From assembly GCA_000934455.1 (NCBI GenBank), contig KN882749.1:125502-189501 (forward strand): DNA of 64,000 nt, read 5' to 3'. The number at the start of each line of letters is the position of its first letter. The stretch's first letter is position 1. The stretch is from Apostichopus parvimensis. Taxonomy: Eukaryota > Echinodermata > Holothuroidea > Aspidochirotida > Stichopodidae. The notes below the pieces were generated by a model. It saw nothing but the letters and a program-made list of their open reading frames with translations, was not told where the DNA came from and ran no database searches. A program made the position numbers and the translations under genes. Shown here piece by piece: positions 45,643 to 55,916 of the stretch.

Positions 45643-45840
45643 ATTACAATAGTGGATATGTCAACATTTACAAAAGTAGTGATCTAGGCGATTACAAAAG
45701 TGGTTGACTGGCCATTACAAAAGTGCTTCAAGAAATTTCTATTACAAAAATTGTCGGTGAGCATACAAAAGTGGTGACCTTCATTACGAAAGCGGTCACA
45801 CCAATTACAAAAGTGCTGACCTATTACAAAAGTGCTGAGC
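45643..45840 (+). repeat. Short-motif array, ATTACAAAAGTGGTGACC
   Basis: About nine degenerate copies of ATTACAAAAGTGSTGACC spaced by 0-15 bp, all on one strand. Confidence 0.75.
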
Positions 45841-46059
45841 TATGGGTGTAAGTGTGCCTCATGTTTATTCAGTGTGTGAGGTCATGCCCTCTGTTTGGTC
45901 GTTCCTGCATGTGGCATGGAAAGATCCAGGGACCTCACTTGCATTCTAGATTTGCGTAGGGTCGGTTGTGTGACCAGATACTTTATATATACCTTATACT
46001 ATACATGTAACTTCAGGTCACGTGACAGATGTAAACAAACGAAAGCGATTTTGTGGATA

Positions 46060-46337
46060 AAGGCGGTGGCCTTTGAAGCAATGAGGCTTAGCAATCGGGA
46101 AGTTCGGGGTTCGATTCCCGGCCGGGTCATAGTAAGGTGGGTTTTTCATCCAAGGGCAATCTACGGTTTTCCCATCTGAAATGACTTTGTAAATTGAAAA
46201 GATTCAAAATTTTAGTTGAAATGTTGAATTGGAAGCCACCCGACGTGTAAGTTGTAATCCATAAGCCCTTGCCGGTTTCTCCCACATTTGTGGTCGCTTA
46301 AGCGTCGTAAAAATAACTGCTGATTATTATTATTACT
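46060..46337 (+). mobile_element. tRNA-derived SINE
   Basis: The head GGCGGTGGCCTTTGAAGCAA and the B-box GGGTTCGATTCCC mark a tRNA-like promoter. They are followed by a body of about 180 bp (ending GGTCGCTTAAGCGTCG) and an ATTATTATTATTA tail. SINEs copy themselves through a partner LINE, and the microsatellite tail is typical. The head-to-tail order gives the plus strand. Confidence 0.78.
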
Positions 46338-46899
46338 TTTATGAAAATGGCGTTCCAGGATGAACAACCTCCAAACTGTCTATGTGTGTAGTGTTCGGTT
46401 TCGGAAATATCTGGTATCTTTTCATTTCCTTCAACGTAGTTTTGTAGTAGCCGTTATAAGAGGTTTTAATATTTGTACACCAATAAGTTAACTGTGTCTT
46501 AATTTTCGAACATTCCCTGACCAACGTTCTTCATCATACTTCCCTCTACTCGTGAAATTTTGACCGGTATGTTATGGGTTGAATGAGGTTTTTCTCTATT
46601 GGCTGTCCATAGATGAAATGTTGTGCAACATTATAGGTATGTTTTGCAGTGAATTTATTCACGAGAAATGTGAATTTTCAGATTCTTAACAAATAATGGG
46701 CTTAAAACTTTGCAAAGTGGGGCTGACGGGTATTATGGGCCGCGACATAAAAACCACCTACAAAAGCAACGATCCACAGGAGATGCGATGAGGTCGAACA
46801 TGACATGATGTGCGACTGGTGACAATATTATGGATGAAGAAAAAACTATTGGGAAATACTTGGTTCTCCGGCTAAAGTGTACATCTGTTTGGTAATTTT
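46338..46899. other. Spacer, no gene
   Basis: AT-rich DNA without recognised features. Confidence 0.3.
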
Positions 46900-47055
46900 C
46901 AAGCCCAAGAAGTGCCATTTCCGGTGATCGGGGGGGGGGGGTGGGTATCAATACCACAAGTTTTATTGTACGCTGCGCGCCAACTGATGGTGGCGCTCCG
47001 CTTACATGGTAATTCGCGCCCCACGGGTTAAAAAATCATGGGCATGCGCCTGCTA
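46900..47055 (+). repeat. Poly-G MITE, partial copy
   Basis: CCATTTCCGGTGATCGGGGG, CGCGCCAACTGATGG and GCGCTCCGCT match the right half of the MITE at 32,101-32,485. Confidence 0.65.
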
Positions 47056-48502
47056 ATAGAGGTTTCTTATGTAACATCTGCACCATCCCAAGGAAGATCT
47101 TTTAAAACGTGAACAATATTTAATCTGTCATGGTTAACTTAACAGCTAGGGTTAATGTTTGATAGCCTCAACAAAACACGTTGAGGTTCGATAAGTAGTT
47201 TGGTGTGCACAGGATTTCAAAACTGGGGAATTTTGGCCGGGGGATTCAAAATGTCCCCCAACTCTTTTGGGTATAGGTCTGAACATTTGTGGAATAAATA
47301 GAATCAGTTTAAAACGTCAAATGATGCATTCTGAGGCATAAATTCAGGTACATAGAAGTAGCTGTTAATGTAAGTTTGTGCTAATGAAAAAAATTCAATT
47401 TATCCGACTGATTTAGATAGTGACATGATCCCCCACCCTTCGGGAAGAAAATTTAACTTTTGACGCCAACTGGTGCATTCTGAGGCATATCTAGACTATA
47501 TGTCTAGAAGTAGAAGGTTTTATTACTTACTACTTTGAGGTTACAAAGGGAGGTGGGAGGGAAGGTACATACGTAGTAGTGGTCCTATTCTTCCCCAGAA
47601 GAAATGCAAGTCCCCCAACTGAACCGTTTCCCCCGAATGACGAAATTTGTGCAGCTGGTTGTTATTCATTCTCTCACTCACCCTTGTTTGGGAAGTCGAA
47701 AGTTTTCAGAAACTAAGCAGAATTATATTGTTATATTTCGGTAAATTAAACAGTTTGCAGCATCTACGTATTACGGAACAAGGTAATAATTGTGCAACTT
47801 TGGTACACAATCATTTTGTGTTTAAATAATAAAATATTTCCTTCTAAAATGATAACAGATAATTCTTCTTTGCAGACTATACAGAATATTTTATAGCATA
47901 TAACCTCAAACTGAAATAAATATTTAGCACGACGACACGTGAAACGTGCCATACATTCGGTAAATAGACTATGGAAAATCGTTCATCCGTGACACGCCCA
48001 CCTGTATTTGCATATAGTCACCTTTTTTCATGAATTCCTCACTATGTTCACAACTTCTTTTGATCGTCACCTCAATGATTACTTTGTAATACATCACATT
48101 TGGGCCGTTTCGAGTTGTATTATACTTGCATATACACAGAGTACAGTATATCGACACGTGAGATACCGGTAATTCATACAAGAAAATGGTTGTAAACTGT
48201 GTTATGTGCAGTTGTTCTTAAATTGTTTTGAAGCACGTTATTTTTGACATCAACCTTTGGGTGAGATCTTTACGATAGAATTAGGTAAGTGAGCATTCAC
48301 TCGAATATATGTTATGACTTTTTTATGTCTACCATTGTCCACTTGCTATGAAACAGAAATCCGTTCGATATATGCAATGGCTAGTAAGTACTTCCTTATT
48401 GGGAGTCTTTACATTGGGTTCCATTGTAACCGCCGTATTCTATATTGTAGCGCGTTATGGAATTATCTAGATTAGGGTTTATGTTTGTAATGTATGCAGC
48501 TC
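47056..48502. other. Spacer, no gene recognised
   Basis: Two related poly-C/G-bearing stretches at about 47,215-47,345 and 47,420-47,640 share TGAGGCATA and CCCCCAACT words, suggesting a diverged duplicated repeat. No protein evidence. Confidence 0.3.
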
Positions 48503-48591
48503 CATATGGATTTAAATTATGGGTGTTTTGAAAAAAAGATAACTTGGCCAAAAAAGTGTAGGCCCGGGCCTACATACTGGCTACGCCCCTG
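48503..48591 (-). repeat. Poly-G MITE, terminal fragment
   Basis: The reverse complement, from CAGGGGCGTAGCCAGTATGT through CCTACACTTTTTTGGCCAAG to CACCCATAATT, matches the first 90 bp of the MITE at 32,101. Confidence 0.8.
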
Positions 48592-48654
48592 GCAGCATAA
48601 ATGTTGACGGCTGAACAGCGCCATGTTCTATTGAATGGACATGAGCTGCAGACA

Positions 48655-49085
48655 ATCTTAGGCTGTCTCCTTTTTGTGTTTGCTGCGACTTTCAATGGCC
48701 TTCCCTAGTTTGATGTTGACCAATCTGTTTTATGTGAAATGACAACTTCTGGGTATTTGATGGTGCCTTGAAGTTCTCCTCCTCATCAGCATCTTCACCA
48801 GCTACTTTAAGAGTTGCACGGACAAAATGACTTAAATATGCAGGATCTAGGTATTCCTTTATGTCATTACCTGTTTTTGGTGTCACCATGCTTCTTAGTG
48901 CCAGAAGTAATCTGCTTGAAAGACGCATGGCGCCGAAACATAGTCATTTCGCGTGAGCCGGTTCCCAAGATTTCTCAGCAGCCACTGATTCCCGAGAGTT
49001 ACAATTAATGGGTCAGCCATTGCAAGTTTACCGATTACATCGTTTCGCATAATCGGAAAGACTTCCTTCACAATGTTGCTATTTT
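48655..49085 (-). pseudogene. Zinc-finger transposon-type gene, downstream part
   Basis: NIVKEVFPIMRNDVIGKLAM, ADPLIVTLGNQWLL and RMRLSSRLLLALRSM, then EYLDPAYLSHFVRATLKVAG and KAPSNTQKLSFHIKQ, follow the order seen in a large family of animal proteins that start with C2H2-like fingers and in several members end in a tyrosine-recombinase-like domain. The frame changes at least twice here (near 48,930 and 48,730), and no recombinase active site is visible, so this is a worn, truncated copy. Family name uncertain. Confidence 0.55.
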
Positions 49086-49474
49086 ACCTCACCGGATAGT
49101 CTTCCTGCTAAAACAGAACTCTGGATGATTAAAGGCATTGAAGTCTCGCCCCAAGCCACGTGCCGCGCTCTGAAAAGGTTAACTTTCCGTTGCTTGCAAG
49201 TGAAGTTTTCTGCTTGTCCATACAAAATGCAGACAGTAATGCAGACAGTAACGTGTTACCTAGTTATCCTTAGCTGGACCTGAGATGTCCATCGCTGTAT
49301 CGTTTTTACACTGTGCTGTGGGTATTGACCGCAGCTGTATGTACTGACTGTACACTAGTGTATAATTAACGAGTGTAGCAAGCTGTGTGCGTATTTTCTG
49401 GGATCGATGGTGGAGTCTAACACTTCGAAACTAGGTCAGATTGCCGGTATTAGACGTTTCTTTTTGCGCGAGTC

Positions 49475-50131
49475 TTAACACCCTTTGAGCGAGCCATTCG
49501 AGACATGATGGTCAAGGCCCATACTCAGCAAATATGAAGCCTTGTTTTCTGATACTTTCCTTGCCACAATAACCTCTCCATGTTTCTTTTCCAGGGCTCT
49601 TCTATTATGTTTATAATCTCCTCTGTTCCTCAAAATGGCGATAAGATTTTTTCTTGCTCTCTTCTTTTGTTCCTTGGTATCAGCATCGTCTTTAGAGGAC
49701 ACTTCTATGTGTCTAATCTTCAAAACCTCAGGTTCATTCTCGTGCATTTTACCAAGAAGGTGTTTGGAAAAGTTGGTATAAAGTTTATTACAACCAAAGG
49801 GGCAGCAATGCCTTGCATTGTAAACCCTGTGACATTTTTTGGGCCTTGCCAGTATCCTTACACATATGCGATTATTGTCTTCACCACGGATGATTTCATC
49901 TTTATCAGTAGTGTCACTGTGATCCTCAGTATTAGGGGAATCAGGACCATCAGAAATGTCGACATTTTTGAGATTCTCTAGTTTCTCAACCCTCACAGGA
50001 ATGTCAACACTGTCCAATTGTGGTACTTCGACGGAGCCCTCACTCGTGCTATCACTCACTATCTCTTCGTCATCCTTCTCAGGGACATATTCTGATCCAC
50101 TGTCACATTTAGGCGAGGAATGGTAACTTTC
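49475..50131 (-). CDS. Zinc-finger protein exon, transposon-type family
   Basis: About 218 open codons. The N-terminal acidic part has DSGSEYVPEKDDEEI, then a finger-like CCPFGCNKLYTNFSKHLLGK with C, C, H and a following H, then EPEVLKIRHIEVSSKDDADT and ARKNLIAILRNRGDYKHNRR. These match a repeated invertebrate/fish family (DSGSEYVP; NLLR-GDF-HN). The 5-prime edge is a possible acceptor AAGAAAG. The end at TAA comes before the region expected next, so the link to 48,655-49,085 is by position and family order. Confidence 0.6.
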   Translation of the reverse strand, partial: ESYHSSPKCDSGSEYVPEKDDEEIVSDSTSEGSVEVPQLDSVDIPVRVEKLENLKNVDISDGPDSPNTEDHSDTTDKDEIIRGEDNNRICVRILARPKKCHRVYNARHCCPFGCNKLYTNFSKHLLGKMHENEPEVLKIRHIEVSSKDDADTKEQKKRARKNLIAILRNRGDYKHNRRALEKKHGEVIVARKVSENKASYLLSMGLDHHVSNGSLKGC

Positions 50132-52776
50132 TTTTATTCCAGTATAAAATGAAAGTTAGAAATAGGACAGTATAAAAAGTTATGATAGAAAAATAATAGG
50201 AAAGCTATTTAGCCATTCCAAAGGTAAGTAACACAACCAACAGTTTTTAAAAGTTCAGTTAAGCTGGGGATGATAAAGGAAATATCAAATGGATACATTA
50301 AGTCAAATCATATGAAACTCCATTTTTAATCACTGCTATCATTGTTTAAAATAATAAATAAATAAAAACATTTACATTGTAGAGTTGATGCTTTCTAGTA
50401 GATCTCACTTAGTTAAGACTATTTGCAATATTCAACTGACACTGCCACAGGAAATGCACTTGTTCACAACTTACATCGGTATTGCGAAAGGGTGGGTTGT
50501 CACACAAATGGGAACACAAAGTGTTATCCAAAATACACGAGAAATTAATAGTGTAATTGAACTATCAATATCACATACTGTTACTGGTGGTAATCAGAAG
50601 AAACTTAATATATGAAAGCAGATCATGGCCTGAAGCAATGTTATTTGTATCCTTAAAGCATTAAATTAATTGCCAGTTGCTGGAATAGAAAATAAAGCAC
50701 CAGGGAAGGAGTGAAGCAGTGTACAATCACTATAATAGCTCTCAAAAACTCCACTACCAATTATTTTACAGTTAGGAATGTTTGTGTAGATGAGATTCTA
50801 AGCATGAGTTATAATCTGTTGTAGGAGTAAGTATGAGTTGTTTGAAGTTGAAAGTTATTGTAAATACACAAAGAATGCTGTTTTCATCTGCTGTGTTTTG
50901 GAGCATGTCAACATTTAAATCGGCGGTAGTCAATGTTGGTTGTGAGTGATCTACGTGACCTATCGAGTTATTCAATGCACCTTGGAATTGCTGCATTGAA
51001 CATTTTTAGACCTGTAAACTACTGCAATTTGAATATTTCCGGAAAGTGTTTCTTTTCTTGTTAGGGTAATTTCAACATTGTTTATATTGCTTCGACAATG
51101 TGATATTATTAGTGTAGATCACAGTGCCATATGGAGACTTTGAGACAGGAGCATGAGATGGGATGTTTTTGCGTAGTGTAAATCCTTCAATGTACAGCTC
51201 ATAATTTGGTATTGCTTCTGATAAATGGTATGCACCAGATGTGATTTTGCTGGTTTGTACAATGTCAGGGGTGGTCTGCAGACTCGCTGCTATCTCCACC
51301 AATAGATTGAAATTAAACCCAGAGTTTTCTTCGTATATTTAGATCGCCATCTTGTTGATCACTTGTGAACAAACCTCCTTCTCATAAAACATTGTGACTA
51401 CATTATTTTACTCTTATATTGAACGTACATAGCGCCCCCTATTTCCTCTTCTCTACTCCTCCAGAACATTCTCCTCTTCCTCGACAGTTTCTCATCGAAC
51501 TGTCGACCCCTTTACTGTCTTTTATAATGACTTTCTTAAAGTAGATCCTAATCTCATTTAACCTTCTTGAACAATTAGGCTATCAGATGGTGTCTAGTGC
51601 CACAAATGTCTGAATTTGTAATAAAATTTTCTCATAATTCCTGATATACTTATCAGATGTATATTATTTTGTTACAGAAACTTACCTCTGGAAAAACTAC
51701 CAAGATAACTAATCCTTCAAGAAGCACATTTTTGCTGGTAACACAGCACACAGGTAGCGACCCCCCATTCCGATTCCAGAAGATTCAGTATCATCTTATC
51801 ACATGAGTACTTTGAAAAATAAATGTCTGCGTCCCTTCACACGGGATAGCATGAGCATGCAATCGTACCACAGGCCTACTGGTTTTGATTAGCAATGCGA
51901 ATATCTTACTCAAGGGTGGAAAAGGAGGGAAGGCAACAGCACATCAGCCACATAGTAACTATTAGTCCCATGCAGGAAGTTATTGCCATTCATTTACCTT
52001 GTTGGAGAGAACAGAAGTGCGAGCTATTTGCAATCCTTGCAAGACGATTGCTTGAATTTGTTTTCCTGTTGCAGGGCACTTCTGCTCTCTCTAAAGGCAA
52101 TCCCGATCTTCCCCACCCTACTATATTTAACTGCTGATTCATTGTTTGACTTTGGGAATCAAACATTGCTGATATTCAATGACATGACTGTTCCATAGCC
52201 TATTTCTCAAGCAACTGCAAAATTTATAACAGGATACACCACTATATTCTCTGTTCCTAATAGCAACACAAAATGTTGGTAAATAAAGAGTATCTGGACC
52301 AGTCATATTACTGTTTTCATTTATTAAGCTCTTCTATGTTATCTTCATATATTCATTTTGAAAGTCCACATAGACCTTGAGGACAAGCTCTTTATTTTTA
52401 GAAACACAACAACCCATGACAAAGCAAGCAATTCTTTCGCCTATATCTTCTGAAATAGGTGTGTATTGGTTTTCCGAAGTCGAGGTATTTTATTTCAAAG
52501 TGTCAAATTCCATAAAAACAATGTGACTGCTTGTCAGTTCAAGTGATGAATACATACAAGTTTGAACAGTCCTTCGCAATTTGCAGGTCATAGAAAGCTT
52601 TCGATTATCGCAGATACAGACTTATCTATAGCATTAGGAATGTTTACTTATTACAGCGACTTTTGAAAAAGAGTTGGATGGTAACTGCACTATATCAGTT
52701 AAAAGATAAATACTTACTTGGCCCAAGGCCAACAATACATGATTTGCTACATGTGTCTTATCATGTTGGTCCCTAA
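50132..52776. other. Spacer, no gene recognised
   Basis: AT-rich DNA. Short open frames have no domain. Some could be part of the hAT element beyond its 3-prime coding end, but I found no terminal repeat here. Confidence 0.35.
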
Positions 52777-54199
52777 TCACTGAATTTTCGCCAAAAACCT
52801 TTGCCGTCTGCCATTAACCGAGACAAACTCCTTTGCTACAAGTCTCATGTCAACACTGTCCAACCTCTCTTTGTGACAATGTGTCAGCGCAACATTGTTG
52901 AACAGGTACGTCTTTAAACGGCGTAGGGCCGAAAAAGATCGCTCAGCAGTGGCAGTAGACACAGGAATGGTCATCAGGATATTGGCCAGCTTCACAACTT
53001 CGCTTCACAACTGCGTTCCCCCAGGTGTATCCTGTACAATGTTGATGATGGTCTGCACTTTAGTGACCTTGCGTAGGCCCTCATGTATGCCAGGAGTTTG
53101 TTTGGCAACATTCACCAACTCTGGCAGCATATTCAGCTTTTGCTGCAACCGTTGCAGATCGAGGTCTTCTTTGTAGAGTTCAGCCACATGCTTGCTGATC
53201 TCAACTTGAGACCCAGTGCCATCCCAATTGGCTGCTGCCGTCAAGGACCTTTCGATGTCTCTTCGAACCTCAAACGACTCTTGCTGAAATCGCCGATACA
53301 TTTCCCCAACAACAAGATCAATAGCTTCGCAGTAGATACGACGGTAATACTGCTCGGGATCGCTATATCGGTGGGCTGTATCTCCGACGTCGATCCGTCT
53401 CGGGGAGCTCTTACCCTTGGAAGACGATGTTCTCCACCCACTACTTCAATACAGCTCTCTGTAACCCTCATATAAAAGTGTGAGAAAGTGGTTTCTTCTC
53501 GCTGATACTGCAGGAGCTTTTGGAGTACTGCAGCTGATGTGAATGCCTCCTCCATTGTGGTTTGCTATCCTTTGAGCAACAACGATAGCTCCTCCGTTAC
53601 ACTAAAGAGGAGATCACACAACTTCAACCCGAAGTTAGTATCAAACTTCTCCAGCTGGTTCAGTAATCCTCATGCCCTGGTACCAAACTCATCGTGGCAC
53701 TCTTCACTAATCTGGCTCATGGTGTTCACTAGGACTACGTAGTTAGCATGTACCCCTTGAATGGCTCCTGTGCGGACTGTCCATCGCGTTGGACATAATG
53801 GTATCAAACCGGGTGCATGGGAGGATACCTGTTCCTTCAATTTAATGAATACAGCTGACCGTTTGGGTGAGTTGTTGATTAGTTTGGATATTTCACCAAC
53901 GAGGTAAAGGCTGTCCCGGACAATGTGGCATGATTTGGCAGCATCTTGTAGGTAGAGATTGAGACAATGTGCCCAGCAGTGGACATGAAGAGCTGCTGGT
54001 TGTTCTTGCCTCAGCTGAGCTGCAACTCCCCTCAGGTGCCCCATCATATTTGAGGCCCCATCGTAGCCTTGACCTCTGCATTGTGAAAGAGGCAAAGCAC
54101 AGCGAACAAGCACGTCCTTTTGGCCTTGGTCAGTGTATCAGCATCAGTGTGGATGGCATGAACAAATCCGACGAGAATATAACATATACCAGACTATAG
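52777..54199 (-). pseudogene. hAT transposase, decayed
   Basis: In order on the minus strand: LPLSQCRGQGYDGASNMMG, a conserved hAT core word followed by HCWAHCLNLYLQDAA and PLCPTRWTVR; YSDPEQYYRRIYCEAIDLVV with FQQESFEVRRDIERSL; and the dimerisation tail IPVSTATAERSFSALRRLKT with YLFNNVALTHCHKERLDS. This is the TTF/ZMYM1-like branch of hAT, cut-and-paste elements with 8-bp duplications. At least four frame changes split it (near 54,115, 53,655, 53,380 and 53,000). The N-terminal zinc finger is not seen, and no terminal repeats were matched. Confidence 0.82.
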
Positions 54200-54487
54200 G
54201 CCTAGGCCTGAAAGATACACAGAACCTCAATAGGCCTTAACGTTTGCTAGGTTAGGCTATAGCATAGCCTTTGTCAGAGTGTCCGGGCGTCTTTTTCAAC
54301 CTTCGGCTTGTCCGGACACAATTTAATATGACCCCCAGCTGCTATCAGTCATATAGGCCAACATTGAAGATGTAGACCTAGGCCTGTAAGAAACATATAC
54401 CAGACTATAGGCCTAGGCCTGAAAGATACACAGAACCTCAAAAGGCCTTAACGTTATGCTAAGTTAGGCTATAGCATAGCCTTTGTC
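54180..54487 (+). repeat. Local duplication, two 95-bp copies
   Basis: AACATATACCAGACTATAGG through ATAGCATAGCCTTTGTCA occurs at 54,180-54,273 and again at 54,390-54,487 with a handful of differences, separated by 117 bp that include a GTCCGG/CCGGAC hairpin. A tandem duplication with a unit near 212 bp is the simplest reading. Confidence 0.85.
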
Positions 54488-54865
54488 ATCCCCAAAGGCT
54501 TCCAGGAAATTACCACTCTTTGAAGACTATTCCTGGACAAAAATTTTTCAGGCATCTTCTATAGCTATTTCAAATCAACATTTGGAAGTTAGAATCTAAT
54601 TTGAAAACTATCCTCTTACCTGCACTCACTATCTGGAGCACCTCAGCAAAAATCAAATGGATGCTTCAAGTTAGAAAAGAACACTTTCAGAATAGGGGGG
54701 CGCTAGTTAACAATCCAGTAATAAAAATTGTCTCAACCACAGAACAGAACAAAAACAAGATGGTCTGGAAGTAATACAGAGAGAGGTTGAAGGAGCAGTA
54801 CAAAGTATCTCTGGTTACGCGATATGCCAGATACGTAAAGGATATGAACAACAATGATTTTTCTT

Positions 54866-55205
54866 CAATTTCAAAATGGCTGCTACAGCGAAATGATGAA
54901 GTGTTAATGTTGTTATTCTTATTGGATTCCCTGACCCTGAAAACATGGGTATAGACACCAGAATTCTAACTCTATGTGCCTTAGAAGCTGAGTTATAGGT
55001 AAAAATAGTTCCGAATTGGCGGCCATTTTGAATTTCAAAATGGCCGCTGCAGCGCAATGATCCAATGGTTATGTCCTTGTTCTTACTGGATTCCTTGACC
55101 CAGAAAACATGGGTATAAACACCAGAATTATAACTCTATGAGCCTTAGACGCCGAGATATGGGTGAAAATAGTTCCAAATGGCGGCCATTTTTGAAAATG
55201 GCGGA
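54866..55205 (+). repeat. Tandem AAAATGGCGGCC repeat, two units
   Basis: Two units of about 165-170 bp share TTTCAAAATGGC, GAAAACATGGGTATA, CACCAGAATT and GGCGGCCATTTT, about 80 percent alike by eye. Confidence 0.85.
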
Positions 55206-55679
55206 AATGCAGAGTCGATTTCAACATTTTCAATGGTAACATGCAAAATATTGTGTGGACGGGTCCCGTGGACAAAATGATACCACTCGCGGGGAGTCTG
55301 GGGGGGGGTGCTTGGTGGGTCCTGCTAGCCCATGGACTAGTATATCTAGCCCTATAACTGTAATAGCATAGCTGTCGCAATACAATACAATAAAGCCTAT
55401 TCCTAGGTATAACAAAAGATCAGACTACACTAAAATGCATGATATGCCAGTTCATTTTGTGGGTTTTTCATATCACGAAAACCATGTACTTACCACTCAT
55501 ACCGACATTTCTCCCAATTGAGTCCCATATATCTCTCTTCCGGGTAGAATCCTTAAAATTCTTGTCTGTTTTGTCGTATAGTGAGGGATTAAAACTCACA
55601 AATTCAACCAATTTCTAATTTTCCTCGTCCGCCATAATGATTGCTAGCTAGTTTAGGGCACTTACAAAATTGTCACGTC

Positions 55680-55916
55680 AATATAAACAAACGCGCTGAT
55701 TGGACAAAACTCCGCAAATCGGATAGTCGTCCGATAAAAATCGCTATGCTGAACGATCATAAAGTATAAATCGGATCGGACTACTTTATCGGAAGACAAT
55801 CCAGACCGATATCGTTGTAGTGTGACCGTCCTAATAGGAAACCCACTCTCCCGATTTTTTCTGTAAAAATCGGAATCGGATTCTAATCCGATATCGCTGT
55901 AGTGTGACCGGCCCTT
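55680..55916. repeat. Two successive transposon-like ends (TGTGACCGGCCC)
   Basis: CCGATATCGTTGTAGTGTGACCGTCC at about 55,806-55,831 is followed 76 bp later by CCGATATCGCTGTAGTGTGACCGGCCC, each preceded by AATCGGA-rich sequence. GGGCCGGTCACACTA-type ends are common in cut-and-paste DNA transposons. No partner end in inverse orientation was found in the window. Confidence 0.5.

Noticed and set aside
46060-46135. Functional tRNA gene
   Set aside because: The B box is good, but arms do not pair well and a SINE body and ATT tail follow directly.
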